This document shows, one piece after another, positions 23,195 through 34,266 of a stretch of 64,000 nucleotides of DNA (its first letter is position 1; every line of letters starts with the position of its first letter). Made by a program: the position numbers and the translations under genes. The notes under the pieces are model-generated. The model had not been told where the DNA came from, searched no databases, and saw only the letters and a program-made list of their open reading frames with translations. Source of the stretch: Escallonia rubra (lineage: Eukaryota; Streptophyta; Magnoliopsida; Escalloniales; Escalloniaceae); contig JAVXUO010000300.1 of the NCBI GenBank assembly GCA_033065855.1, positions 62,001-126,000 on the forward strand, read 5' to 3'.

Positions 23195-25259
23195 TGATAA
23201 TAACCTTTAGTAGTGTTTTTATAGTTTTTAGTGTGACAACGTGTAAGATTTATAAAGTGGAATGTAGCTATTAATAACACCTCGTTGCGTCGGGGTCGTG
23301 GTTGGTTGTATGTATATATTTCTAGTGTTATACCAAAAAAAATGCTCGGTGGGGAGCAGCATGATTTGTCATCATTGTTCTTCCAGCCTAGAGCAACTAT
23401 CTCACTAACTGATACGCAAGTTGCATGTCAAATTGATACATTTCTGGAACACTGAAGAATCTGAACCCAGCTCAGCTGTGACATTATCCTATCATCAATG
23501 CCCACTCCACATATACAAACATCAGCTGTGAGATTCGTTTGTCCTAGTTCTTCATCCCCTCCGCCTCTGCTAGGAAACGACTCTTGGGCTGACTTGCCAT
23601 GTCCCAAGAATGTTGCACTGGGTTGATTCTATATGATCCAATTACAATGGGCTCTGGCCTCGGTCACTAAACCTAAACAAGTAGGCCGCCTTAGCATAAA
23701 CTCATGGATATCACCGTTAATAATAGAGAGCGTAATGTGGACTTTGAACATCCTCTGCTCGTCACTGTGGAAGCGGGTTATATGGGAATTTTGGCCTCGT
23801 CTCTCGTTTTTGTATCTATCTTAAGCGTCACGAATTATGAAGTCATTGGTCTTCATTTATCGCTGCATGATGGGTTATAACTACTTACAATTCGAACTCT
23901 AATCAAAATTTTTCTTGATAAAGATACTGCTATCTAACATTCAATCTTTACTCGGTACAAAATGAAACATCCAAACGAAGACCAGGGATGGATGAACAGT
24001 TAAGAAAGATGAACTCCGTGGCGGGAGCTGAGAGGGACCACAAACGGATAAGCATTCTCTACTGCTGCCTAAGATAAGAATCACCTATAGTAGTAGTACC
24101 ATCATTGCTTCACATAAAATAAGTGAAGTCCATTTGAAAGTCTATTTTTTCAACATTTACTATTGACGTGAGAAGTACTAATGTGAATTGTAGCCTGTCA
24201 GCTCCACATGCATCACAGGCGACGGGTACAATAATACATAGAGCTCACAAATGAACAAAGAGGGTCTTCCACGCGACACACAATGTCTACATAATCTTGT
24301 CATTCTTGTGTCTTGTGCGCCAATAGCATCGCATCGTATCGATGTTTTATTGGAAGATGTTAATGTGTAACGATGAAGAAAATATTGGACCGCTCAGAAT
24401 TAATGGTTTGCATGTTTAGGACCGTTCTGATTTTCCTTCGTCCGTGCCAGCTTTTTTCAGTTAAATGCTTGTAATCATGTAGTAATATTTATCGAAAATT
24501 CAAGGTCGTGAAACATTGCGAAAGCATTGTCACTTAACAGGGACTAAGATGTCCTGTTATAATAATAATAAAAAAAGTCGCTAAACATATTGCAATACTA
24601 ATAACATATCACCATAAAATTTCACAGTAATAACAAAATATTTTTAATAACAATCTTCTATAACAAAAATACTAATATTAATTATTATTTATTTATTATT
24701 TTATGAATTTGAAAAAGAAATCATGAATTGATGCTTTCACCAAATGGCACCAAAAGGGAGCATAGGATTTCGTACCTAATTGACATTATTGAACAGCAAG
24801 AAGCACCGAATAAAAGAAAAGTGTAGGGCAGGCAGCCCTTAACCTAGCTCCCACTAATTCCTATGCTAATAATCAAGACTGTCTCCCCAAATGTGCCATT
24901 AAAATAAGTTTCACAGTAGAACAAAAGGTAACCCTAACAGTAAAAAAAACTAAAGCATGATATTTTTATCTTCTTCTTTACAAACAAACAAAGAGGTCAT
25001 CAGTCAAAAAAGGTAAGTTGCAAAGTCACAGACAGAGTCTATTCCATTGGCTGCAGTTCACCAACTCACAATTGCTTCGCAACTAAGCAAAAATTTAAAC
25101 AGGGAAAATATTCATCATCCAATCCAATTTTTTTATCTTAAAAAGTAAAACTTTCCGACCATTATATCGACGGAAAGTGACATCTCATCGGAAAACGCCA
25201 CAAAAATCGGATGTTGAAGTAAAGACAGTGACAAAATTCATCCGGAGGAGTTCCATTTT
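23195..25259. other. Intergenic stretch and 3' UTR of the next gene
   Basis: The right part should hold the 3' UTR of the minus-strand gene ending at 25260. A short AAT-rich tract lies near 24560. No other gene was recognised. Confidence 0.5.
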
Positions 25260-25982
25260 CTAAGCATTCGGGCTCCAAAGCCTCCACAGACGGGAATTGA
25301 ACAGCCCTAACACGTCCGGCAGTACCTTTCTCGCCAGACCCTTGTGGCCACTCGCCGCCGCACCACCTCCCGCTGCCGCCTGCTCCTTTACCGGCGCCAC
25401 TTCCTCCGCAGCATCTTCCGACGTCTTACGAGCATGTTCTGCCGCCGGAGCCACCTCAATGACGCTATTCTCCGGCTGCGACACCGCCGCCGCACCGGGC
25501 TTTCCATCCGGCGCAGTGGTGTCGGCAAATCTAGCCGAGTCACCGCGACCATTTCTGTCCCTCTTTTTGCCTCTCACCTTCTTCGACGGCTGCTCGCCGC
25601 TGCTCAAGTGGTCCTCAAAGGCTTCAATGGCTTGGTGAATGAGTTCGCGGTTGGGCGAAGAGTCCCACCGGAACCAATAGCTCGTGTAACAGTCGAAACA
25701 CTCGCAATCGAACACGGGGAGCTTGTGGGGCACGCCGGATTTCTTGTGGGTCTTCTTCTTTTCGTCGGAAACAGTGGCTGGATTGGTGGATTTCATTGAC
25801 CTGGTAATCATGTATGCCAGGACCTCACGGTCTTGCAAGGAGAGGATTGAGACCAGCGCCAAGATAGCCGCCGGTAGAAGGTTCAGAACGGAAAAAGCCT
25901 CGGCATCTGGTGCCGACGGTGGTGGCGGCGCCGATGACGACGAGGGAGATGGGTGTACTTTTCCCTTGTTTCTCACCTTCAT
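25260..25982 (-). CDS. Single-exon plant protein of unknown function with FDCYTSYW motif
   Basis: A 240-residue open frame on the minus strand, ATG at 25982 and stop at 25260. The N-terminus is Ser/Pro-rich, followed by a hydrophobic stretch (LNLLPAAILALVSILSL, about residues 33-49) and a Lys-rich segment. The core at about residues 88-125 contains FDCECFDCYTSYWFRWD and NRELIHQAIEAFEDHL. The C-terminal part is low-complexity (Lys/Arg then Ala/Glu-rich) and ends in a basic and aromatic tail. I recognise the Cys-Tyr-Ser-Tyr-Trp core as shared by a small plant family of unknown role, but I cannot name a function. High GC for the window and a long intact frame support it as real. Opposite-strand frames are shadows. 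Confidence 0.8.
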   Translation of the reverse strand: MKVRNKGKVHPSPSSSSAPPPPSAPDAEAFSVLNLLPAAILALVSILSLQDREVLAYMITRSMKSTNPATVSDEKKKTHKKSGVPHKLPVFDCECFDCYTSYWFRWDSSPNRELIHQAIEAFEDHLSSGEQPSKKVRGKKRDRNGRGDSARFADTTAPDGKPGAAAVSQPENSVIEVAPAAEHARKTSEDAAEEVAPVKEQAAAGGGAAASGHKGLARKVLPDVLGLFNSRLWRLWSPNA

Positions 25983-26066
25983 CTCTCTTCGGGTGGCTAT
26001 GGAGAGAAGAACGGATTGTGTGAGGAGAGAGAAGAGTTTGCAGATGGGTTTTACTTAGCTTGAGTT

Positions 26067-26090
26067 AGAGAGAGAGAGAGAGAGAAGAGG
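26067..26090. repeat. (GA)n microsatellite upstream of the 25-kb gene
   Basis: About ten GA units lie 85-108 bp upstream of the ATG of the minus-strand gene, reading as CT repeats on its sense strand. CT/GA tracts are common in plant 5' UTRs and core promoters and can bind BPC-type GAGA factors. The regulatory role is inference. Confidence 0.75.
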
Positions 26091-26856
26091 TAATTTTATT
26101 TTTGTTTTTTGATTTTTTTTTCTTGATTGGCAAGTTAGAGCAGACTGGTGGAGGAGGACATCGTACCTTAGCTTTGCAGGTTTCTAGGACACGAAGATTT
26201 CACGACAACTTATGGCGCGTGAGACTTACCACCGCCAATTTTGCGGTTTAAATTTAATAGGAACCTATGTCCTAGTTAAGGTTTTTATTGGTTAATAGGT
26301 TAATGGCTACATTAATTAATAAGAGTAACATTTATTTATTGATAAAACCAGTAGAGATTAGCACTGGTCAGATTAGTTTGATTATCACCATACGTGAGAA
26401 TTGGGTAATTCACTTTTTATATTTCTTTGAAAAGTTTTACGATCTGTTTAAGACTCGTCGAATCTGTCGTTCGTCACGCGAGATTTACTTGTGTTATTTT
26501 AAAAGACAGCGACGTCACTTTGATTTAACATTTGAATCTCGCATTCATATCCATGATTAACATGTGTATTTGTGGATATCGTTTTCAAGATAAAACGGAG
26601 CGGCTTTTGGATTAGGTTACTTCGTACTTGCCATGTATGATTTGTTGTCATCAAGTCACGAACCCTGCAGAGGTTGAATTGGCAATAAGTTTATTGGTCC
26701 TGAGTCTTGACCCAAAGCATGACGCCTTGAACTCCTTTTATGTTGGGCCCGAGCCCAAAAACTACTTCTCTCGGCCCAAAAATTGAAACTAAGCACTGCG
26801 TGACCCAATCCCATTAGACCGGGTAGCCTCACTTGTTCCTGTCTTGGGCTCCAACC
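26091..26856. other. Intergenic stretch
   Basis: Presumed promoter side of the gene at 25260-25982. Several GGGCCCAA or GGCCCAA motifs occur at 26740-26830, a class of element common in plant promoters. No gene recognised. Confidence 0.4.
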
Positions 26857-26864
26857 ATTAGAAC

Positions 26865-27513
26865 TAGGGTGAACACAGTTCGATTTGGTTCGTTTTGAAG
26901 GTCAAAGCGTTACTTCTCAGTTTAAAAAATCTTGAACCGAACGAACCAAACACACTCTCGATTTGGACGGTTCAGTTTAGTGGATTTGAACAGTACAATT
27001 TGGTCGGTTTGTGCTCATTTAAAAAAGTTTTCCCTCACCACACCTATTATTAGAACCAAATGTTATTTGAAATTGAAGTTATAGTTTCTCTAAATTGCAC
27101 ATAACCCTATTACATTCAATATGTAAGTTTTCACATTGACATAAAATTTAAGTATTGTTCAAGACATGTTACAATAAAAACTCAGTTATACTTTTTCCAT
27201 TGATTTTACAAAAAAAGAATGAATAATTATACAAGACATATGAATCACTACACTTTTGTGTTATAACTGCTTTCATTATTTTATTTTCTTATTACTTTCA
27301 AGGTTCTGCTTATTTAAATTTGCCTAGTACCATGCATGTGAACTTTATCATTTAAAAATGAATTAGTATACATAGGTCGATTCAGTTCGATTTAAAAAAA
27401 ATAAACCGTGAACCAGACATAAGTCGGTTTGAAAATATAAAATCCAACCGTTAAAATCTTTGAACGGGTCGGATTATATTGATTCGGTTCGATCGTCTCT
27501 GTGCTCACCTCTA
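26865..27513. mobile_element. hAT-type MITE, 649 bp, with perfect 8-bp target duplication
   Basis: The left end is TAGGGTGAACACAGTTCG and the right end, reversed, is TAGAGGTGAGCACAGAGACG. Both fit hAT terminal inverted repeats. ATTAGAAC flanks the element exactly on both sides (26857-26864 and 27514-27521). The subterminal regions carry repeated GGTTCGATTTGG-like motifs in both orientations. The middle is AT-rich and non-coding. Confidence 0.88.
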
Positions 27514-27521
27514 ATTAGAAC

Positions 27522-27843
27522 AATGAAGTGCTTCTCTTAGCAAAGTACCTAGTAATAGAAACCCAAGACCCATCTCCAATAATGCCTACCATAGCATTCA
27601 TCCCTACTTTCGGAAACAAAACTGTCTTGAGAAAAATTACGGTAAAATATATATTCGGGCCATGCTCAGGCCAGCTTGCATGATATTCTCAATGGTTATT
27701 CACCGAACAAAAGAAGAGAGAAATCAACAGACTCAAGCCCAGATAACTGTATATCGTAAGAGAACATTACTACGTTATATGAGACAACAGGGAGACTTGC
27801 TACAAGATTAACAGCTTCGGTTATCAGATGGAGTATAGCATTG
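27522..27843. other. Spacer and 3' UTR of the membrane-protein gene
   Basis: This should contain the 3' UTR of the minus-strand gene ending at 27844. Nothing else was recognised. Confidence 0.5.
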
Positions 27844-28853
27844 CTAATCAGCCTTTTTATCTGCTGGTGAGGCTTGGCTTGCAGCAGCTGAACGGTTGTC
27901 CTCGGACATTTTTGCGCATATCTCGTCCCTTTGTCTGAAGTATCTCTCCAACGCTCTTGGAAGGAACCGAGGAATCAAGAAACCGAAGAGATTGATGGAG
28001 AAATACACGAGATTTACGACTGCTAGGCTCTTCCCGAACCAATACCACGCGACGTCCTGAGCAATCAACGAGAAAATTAGCATCTACTAATTAATGACTG
28101 ACCGTAGCTTATGGAAAAGGCCAATTATCTTGCCAAAAAGCTCAAATAGATGTTGCTTCAACATTGTGCGAGTATAAATGCATCTGAAAGAGCTGTAAAA
28201 TTATCATAACATGCCCCTTTAGACGGACCAGAAGCATTTGCTCTTACAGAATTGTAAATTACCTGAAATTGAGCATTAGCAGGTAAGGTCTTGTTGATCC
28301 ACACATCCTGCATCCAATCAATGATCACGAAGATTCTCCGAACGGTATAAAGCAATGGTACAAGTGCCCTAACTGGAGGCGAAAACAAGGATAATCCACT
28401 TATTATGTTTTCAGTTAGTATTTGAAAGGAGAGTAAGAACAAGTGAGGCGTGGCTGATCGGACCGCGTGGTCATCGCCCCTTGCGAAGCCACCCAACACA
28501 TATGCCAGCGGTAAGAACAACCCAACTGTGGTACCAAGGATTACATACAACCGAAAGAGTCTACTCCCGCGGAATATTTCAAGCGATTCCGTGGTGCTAC
28601 CATAGGCTGGAAAGACCAGTCGCGAGAGTACAATAAGATAGGCGGATGCAAAGGCCGGGAAGACAAGGTCTAGGAGTGGAACGAGACCACTGACCGAGAA
28701 AACCATAATGAAAGCTACGAGCTGGAGTTCAATGACGCGCAGGGATCCCATTACGCCGCCCACCACTGTCTGCTGGGATTTTGTGGTTGTGGGGGCGGTG
28801 GTAGTCTCATCAGGATCTGTACGAGGAGCCACAGCAAGCGATACGCCCGACAT
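27844..28853 (-). CDS. Polytopic membrane protein of unknown function, 2 exons
   Basis: Minus-strand exons 28853-28263 and 28056-27844 join in phase (GT-AG intron 28057-28262) to give 267 residues. The start is the ATG at 28853; the open frame runs 15 bp further upstream only through a GTG. After a Thr-rich N-terminus come several hydrophobic segments: IELQLVAFIMVFSVSG and following, SAYLIVLSRLVF, LYVILGTTVGLFLPLAYVLG, and near the end of exon 1 LLYTVRRIFVIID. Exon 2 adds LAVVNLVYFSINLFGFLIP and a hydrophilic tail. From memory it resembles plant membrane proteins annotated as DUF7733; I could not verify this. Function unknown, and the compartment cannot be told from the sequence. Confidence 0.85.
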
Positions 28854-31268
28854 TTTTATTTTTTCCACCTGATCCGTCTATCACTTTGGCTTCTTTAATA
28901 TGCTTGGCTGTTTATATCAGCAAATACCTTTAAAGGATCTTTAGGACCTGCAAACAAATGCTAATTATAAGTATGAGGATTTGCATAAACAACTTGAGAT
29001 TAATTGTCATCTGGAGTTTTAGGAGGCCCTGTTTGAATTACAGGGTACGCTATCTGATCCTTTCCGAATTCCTACATCAGTTGACTGTGAGCATCCTAAA
29101 ACTATGGTTCCTTCAAACACACAAACCAATGCACAGTTGGTTGTGCACATATGAGCCAAATTTTAGGACAAAACTGAGTTGAGTAGACAAAGCTTGATAT
29201 GCATAGCTTTGTGAACATTAAAACAATTTGTAGCCCAATGTAGGTGATCGAAAACTTCGTTAAATAGAAATTAGGCATGCACAGTTGAACACTTCGCTAA
29301 TTAGAAAATAGGTATGCGTAAACACGATAGGAAAAAAGAGCGAGACAAAACCACAGATGAATGAGCTATAAATGGTTTCAGCCACCGCGGGCAGTGAAGA
29401 AATGTTGCCAACCCGAGGCCCATATACCACCACATGACTATATCATGTGGGAAGAAACCCCAACGGCTTTTTTGTTGCTGAAATAACCACAATCGCTTGA
29501 TACGGTTTAGTAAGAGGCATGCGTTTTTCATAATTCATCCACATAATCCATACACTTGACATCTATGTGAGAACTACCACCACCTTCCTCTTCTCAATCC
29601 GAATGTACAATTTTTTTGACCAAAGATTGACTTTCCAAACTAATTTACCTCAAAAAGTTTGGAACGACCACAGATGAGTGCAAGTCTAGCTAAATTGCTA
29701 AGGATCGCTCTAACAAAGAGAACACTCTTGATTCAGTCCTTAACTATGAAACTCAGCTAAGAAAAGTACTTTGAACATACAAATATTTGGCGGAAGTAGG
29801 TTCCATTGAGATGGCTGTCTCAGTTAGAGTCATGAGATCTCAATAACATGGTATTTAACTTTTAAATTGTACCCCCCGGACCGAAGACACAATAAAGGGT
29901 GTTCTCGCATACACGGGATCATGGTCATAGGGTCATGATGCGTGATGTATGGACGGTCATCTATATCACTTGTGAATGGACTCAGATCTGATAACATAGC
30001 GCACATCAACACGAAGCATGAGCCGATCACACTTTAGCCCATGTAAACTAGGGTGAGATGGTCTCACGTCTAGTGATATTGGCTAAGTAGCTGTTTTTCA
30101 AGTAGAATTGTGAATCATAATAACTACGATCCCCGCTCTACAGATCAAAATTGCACAGAATCATTATAACCATTCAAAAAAGCCTGTTTATACAACTTAT
30201 TATGCTTGTCTACACGTAAAACGCGCGCCGGTAACAACATGCAGTACGTTAAATAAGGACATTTACAGACCATGAAACGAAAATTGGGGAGGACGAGAGA
30301 AGATCTTACAGTTGAGTGAAGGCAAGGATGAGAGCAATGGAGATCGAGGGAGGCAAACCAGGCGGCATTAAGAAGAGAGTTGTGAATGGAAAGGTGATGA
30401 TGATGCAGAAAGAAGGACCTTTTTGGCCACTGCAATGACCACGTGTAGTGAAGGGAGCGCAACAGGTGTGGCTTGCTCCACCTGGACAGGCTCGAGTACC
30501 GTCGTGGCACGGTGACGCATGGGTGGCCTCCGACCTTATCGCTTTGCCTCATCTATCTGCTGCATTACGCACAATTGCTGGCATATATAAGGGTGTATTG
30601 AGTAGTTCTTTTTTTTTTTTTTTTTTAATTTTCTCCGGGCAGATAGAGCAATTAGTAGTTAGGGAGTCAAGAAAGTTGCTCTTGCATGACGAACCAAAGT
30701 GTTCTTAAATTATTATTTTTTAACCATTGTGCATACTATTTTTATGGGACATCTTGCTATTCTATTGGAGAAGAATAATAAAGAAGATCAAATATGTATA
30801 ATGAGACAGTGAAATAACTTTTCATAGAAAAGTTAGAAATATAACGCACAGATCGATAATCGAAACGGTCAATTGTGGAGGGTAACTAATATAATGGACA
30901 AAGGAGAAGGGAATAAATCAAATAGGGGGGAGTTACAAATGTCGCGAGATAAAGTTGAGTAGTACGACAAAAAGGTAGGAAAGCATTATATTTTAAGGTA
31001 GTATGCAAATTACTGAAATAATCATTCAAGAAATAAAGAAAAAGGGTACGATAAAAAGTCAAAAAAAAATAATAATAATAACTTGGTGCTCTCCATTAAT
31101 AAAAGTATAAATTATGATAAGAGAACAATTCTCCATGTATGTCTGTTTGCTTGTTTTTCTTTTCTCTAAAAAGTGAATGATGTTATTGCTTAAATACTAA
31201 GATTTACATATTTTAGGTTTGCACGACATTGAGAGCCGAGGATCATCGTCCATCCATGAGTCAATCAA
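28854..31268. other. Intergenic stretch
   Basis: Probable 5' UTR and promoter of the membrane-protein gene at the left edge. The rest holds only short unrecognised open frames, the longest at 30145-30552 on the minus strand. An oligo-T tract lies near 30610. No convincing gene or RNA. Confidence 0.45.
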
Positions 31269-31650
31269 CTACAAGCTAATAGTGCTTATCGCCAAAAAGT
31301 CTGCAACATTATTCCCATAATGCCTAACCAAAGAAATCTCGCGACTTATCAAGTTTTCAAATGGTTCGCTTTGCATCACTAACGATGTTTCAGGAAGGGA
31401 AAAAACCTCGATCTGATTTATTCAAGGCTGGAATAATAGTTGAGGAGTCGGCTTCCAAGTGCCATCTAAACAGACCAAAAGCTAGCCTTATGTGCAAAGG
31501 CTCCCGCCTCTGCTGCCTGTTGCTGCAATAGCTTTTGCAGTATCAAGCTTGTTTGTACCAGACATCTTTTTTGATAATCAGGTGCCGGAGATACCCCAGT
31601 GGTTTCTCATTGCCTCGCCCATAACCATAGCTGCACTTCCTTGAAAATTG
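31269..31650 (-). pseudogene. RNase H-like (RVT_3) pseudogene fragment
   Basis: On the minus strand, pieces in different frames match the plant RVT_3/RNase H-like domain. In order they are GSAAMVMGEAMRNHWG (near 31630), an AEAGAFAHKA piece, LEADSSTIIPALNKSDRG (near 31430), NIVSDAKRTI and KLDKSR, then SLVRHYGNNVADFLA near the natural-looking stop at 31269. Several in-frame stops and at least two frameshifts break it. Such domains occur at the end of LINE polyproteins and in many plant retro-derived single genes. No reverse transcriptase was found beside it, so the parent element type is undecided. Confidence 0.75.
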
Positions 31651-32418
31651 CCTCACTATGTAGTTACATGTTGGAGGATGTCGTTTTGATGGTACGGTCG
31701 ATCCAGCTTTAGCATTCTATTCTGAGCTTTCCTAAACCCCTCGAGACCGTGGTAGACTTGAAAATTTATATCCAAAGCTCGAATTTTCAATCTTCAAAAG
31801 TGTTGTCATTTACATTTTTTCCACTATTCCTTAGTTTGACTATAGATGAAGCATCATACTACTATTTTGGGACGAAATTATGTCTGGTGGAGAAGGTTGT
31901 ATTTTTTTTTTTGGTCAATAGGAGAATTGAATGACATTAAAGTAAATGAGTTCAGTTACATAAGGGCATGCCATGTCCATGACTCGATCAATATTTATAG
32001 TGGTGCAAAACACATATATGTCAAGGGAGGAAACATAGTTTATGAGCTGGTAGTTATGTGTTGGGCAATATTTATGTGTTGGGCAAAATATCAGCTTGTA
32101 CTCAATCCTGATATACATGTGAACGTGCGTTGTAAGAAAAAATAGTAAGGAATTTTGCATCCTTCAACTGTCGTAGGTCAGGTCTATCTACACAAAAGGA
32201 TTTGAAGTCTCACATCGAAGCACAAAAGTCAAACAAGGCTGGTGCCTTGGTGTCAAGAAGGTCGTATCGAATGCAAACTACGTGACTATTACTTCTCGTT
32301 AAGAAGGCCAAAACAAATGAGACTAAGAAAATCAATGGAGCAAGTAACTGGAATTGCCAATTTTTAGTTTGAGTTGCCTCAGCTCCATGGTAGTTTGACA
32401 TCACTTTGAAAGCAAATA
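31651..32418. other. Intergenic stretch
   Basis: Short open frames only, no recognised domain. It may include more of the decayed element that contributed the RNase H-like fragment. Confidence 0.4.
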
Positions 32419-32695
32419 TTTTTTTTGGTGCAAAATAGGCTGGATTGTAAGATTCTAATCCAACTGGCATGGAGTATTGCTCCTTGGAGACCTATAAAGC
32501 CATCACATACATCTGAACCCCCGATTTTCGCACCTATATATGTCGAGGCCAAAGCACACAAGGACCCGTGTGTGGAGCACATGCATGACGAGAACGTAAG
32601 TTTGCCACCAACAAGTACAGCGGGCAGGATTCGAACTCAGGTGGAGAATCTGGATTGAGATTCTAGATACCGCTGAACCAACCCTTGTTGGTAGG
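32419..32695 (-). mobile_element. tRNA-derived SINE
   Basis: Read on the minus strand, the sequence begins near 32695 and shows TGGTTCAGCGGTA (32668-32680), close to a pol III A box. After about 40 bases comes GAGTTCGAATCCTG (near 32625-32638), close to a B box. A unique body of about 200 bp follows, ending in a short A tract (32426-32419). AAGCAAATATT next to the A tract and AAGCGGAAATACT beyond the other end may be an imperfect target duplication. The box arrangement suits a SINE and not a functional tRNA, since no acceptor stem or cloverleaf can be formed. Confidence 0.6.
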
Positions 32696-33270
32696 AAGCG
32701 GAAATACTTACAATAATAGCAAGTATATTCCGCAATGTTTTCGGAACAAATTAATATATCTTAAATTCATCACAAAAAATTGCTAGCCTAACATTTTTTC
32801 CAACAAAGTACTACACACCCAATTACTTTGTTTCTTGAAAGAAAATTAAAACTTCCAAGTGGAACCCAAATAGAGAATGTAGTTTTCTTTCGTGAAAAAT
32901 TCTCTGATTGGCTGTCAAAAGTACCAATCTGAATCTTGCTCTGTATGGTAACAAGCAATAGCCTACCAGGAGCAGACCAGTAGCACAGGGACACTTTCTA
33001 CCAGACCACTACAAGTGTCAGATTCAGATGGAAAGTGTCACTATTTTTCATCAACAGAGCATTTACATCACGATAATAATGACCCCAAAGTAATCAAATC
33101 GGACGGTCCAGAATTCGAGAAGTACGAAAGGTAATTTCGAACCATATATCCAAAGAAACGAGATAGCTTAAGCCTATTTCCTTTACTTCTTTTTCTATTT
33201 GCCAGCAAGAACAACTAATTGAGAAATTTCGAGTAGACAGCTATGTTACAATCTGGGGTTCACTTGAGAG
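32696..33270. other. Intergenic stretch
   Basis: No gene or clear repeat recognised. The motif AATCAAATCGGACGGTCC (near 33093) recurs with changes near 34139 (AATCAGATCAGACGGTCC), a small dispersed repeat. Confidence 0.4.
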
Positions 33271-33850
33271 TCTTATCGACTGTACACTAATTTGAGGTCG
33301 TTGTCCCGCTTGCTTCTTTCGGATCGACAGTCTGTTTCACCTATATTGAGATTTAATGTTACTTTAAATGTTAATTGATATAGGTAAAAAATACCTACCA
33401 ATGGGAAGGTGACAACTGTCACCACCAGGTGGCATTCTTGGAGATGTGGGAGTGACACTTGCCTACCTTTCCACTAGCCCATTATCTCATTATGAGATAT
33501 AACTACCCAATAAATCCTGGCAACCTCCACTAATTAGAATAACTCCTCATTAAGGGAAGGTAACCGACCCTTTAATACATTCTTGTAAAATGACAATGAA
33601 AAAGGGAAATATGGTAAGTTTTGATTATCTAATATTTTCAGATACTCTCTCAAAATTACTTACTGACTTAAGTATCGGAGCCCCCTCCGAGGGTCCCGGT
33701 GCGTCACTGTTTGCTCGTGTTGTGCTTTACAGGTCTGCTCGCGTGCTCGTTTGATCCTAATCGACGCTCGTTCAGTACCGGTCAATTTTTGACCACAACA
33801 CTAATTTTGTAGTAACAATTGACAGTTCAAATGCTAATTTTTGTAGTAAC
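33271..33850 (+). mobile_element. Possible solo LTR or LTR fragment
   Basis: The order of motifs resembles a plant Ty3-type LTR: a possible TATA-like AATAAATCC near 33510, a CTCTCAAAATTACTTACTG segment, then TTAAGTATCGGAGCCCCCTC and GGTCCCGGTGC near 33670-33705. The segment 'tactgac..aagtatcggag' is typical of the R-U5 part of such LTRs. No second LTR, PBS or target duplication was identified, so boundaries are approximate. Confidence 0.35.
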
Positions 33851-34203
33851 AATTGTTCCGGTCATCGTGGATTGCTTTCAAAAGTATAAAAAATGAATCC
33901 CTAGTGGTGTTTGGTAACGCCGTAGCCATGGCCAGCCCGGAGGAGAGGCCTGAATCCACACAGGGGCATGCTCCATTAAGCCACAGCTGGTGTCAGATTT
34001 CAGGTACACTGTGTCCCTGTTCCTGTTTGGTAACAGAATTATACCCTATAAGAAGATCCCATGTGATCACACACTCAAATGGCTATATTCATCCTGCCAC
34101 CATTTCTCATGCTCCACACACGATCATGTCACACAAGTAATCAGATCAGACGGTCCATATTTGGCAGCTTAGAGAGCAAGGTACTTGGGCAGACTAGTTG
34201 GGT

Positions 34204-34266
34204 GTCTATATAGGCTGGACAACATGTTACTGTAGCTATTCAGCACACTCTTCTCTTCTGCTACCA
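34204..34266 (+). promoter_or_regulatory. Core promoter and 5' leader of the HIPP gene
   Basis: CTATATAGG (34205-34213) is a TATA-box match about 55 bp upstream of the ATG at 34267. The intervening leader is pyrimidine-rich (CTCTTCTCTTCTGCTACC), as plant 5' UTRs often are. This supports the ATG at 34267 over the similar ATGGGGAAG at 34553, which has no TATA box in front of it. Confidence 0.6.

Noticed and set aside
25297-26058. Overlapping plus-strand open frames at the 25-kb gene
   Set aside because: They are antisense shadows of the GC-rich minus-strand gene at 25260-25982.
28854-28868. Upstream start of the membrane-protein frame
   Set aside because: The extension begins with GTG, not ATG. 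The first ATG is at 28853.
30145-30552. 135-codon minus-strand open frame
   Set aside because: No recognisable domain, no splice structure and a His/Leu/Ser-rich composition. It cannot be supported as a gene.
32638-32668. Functional tRNA gene on the minus strand
   Set aside because: The A and B boxes are present, but no acceptor stem or anticodon arm pairs. A SINE fits better.
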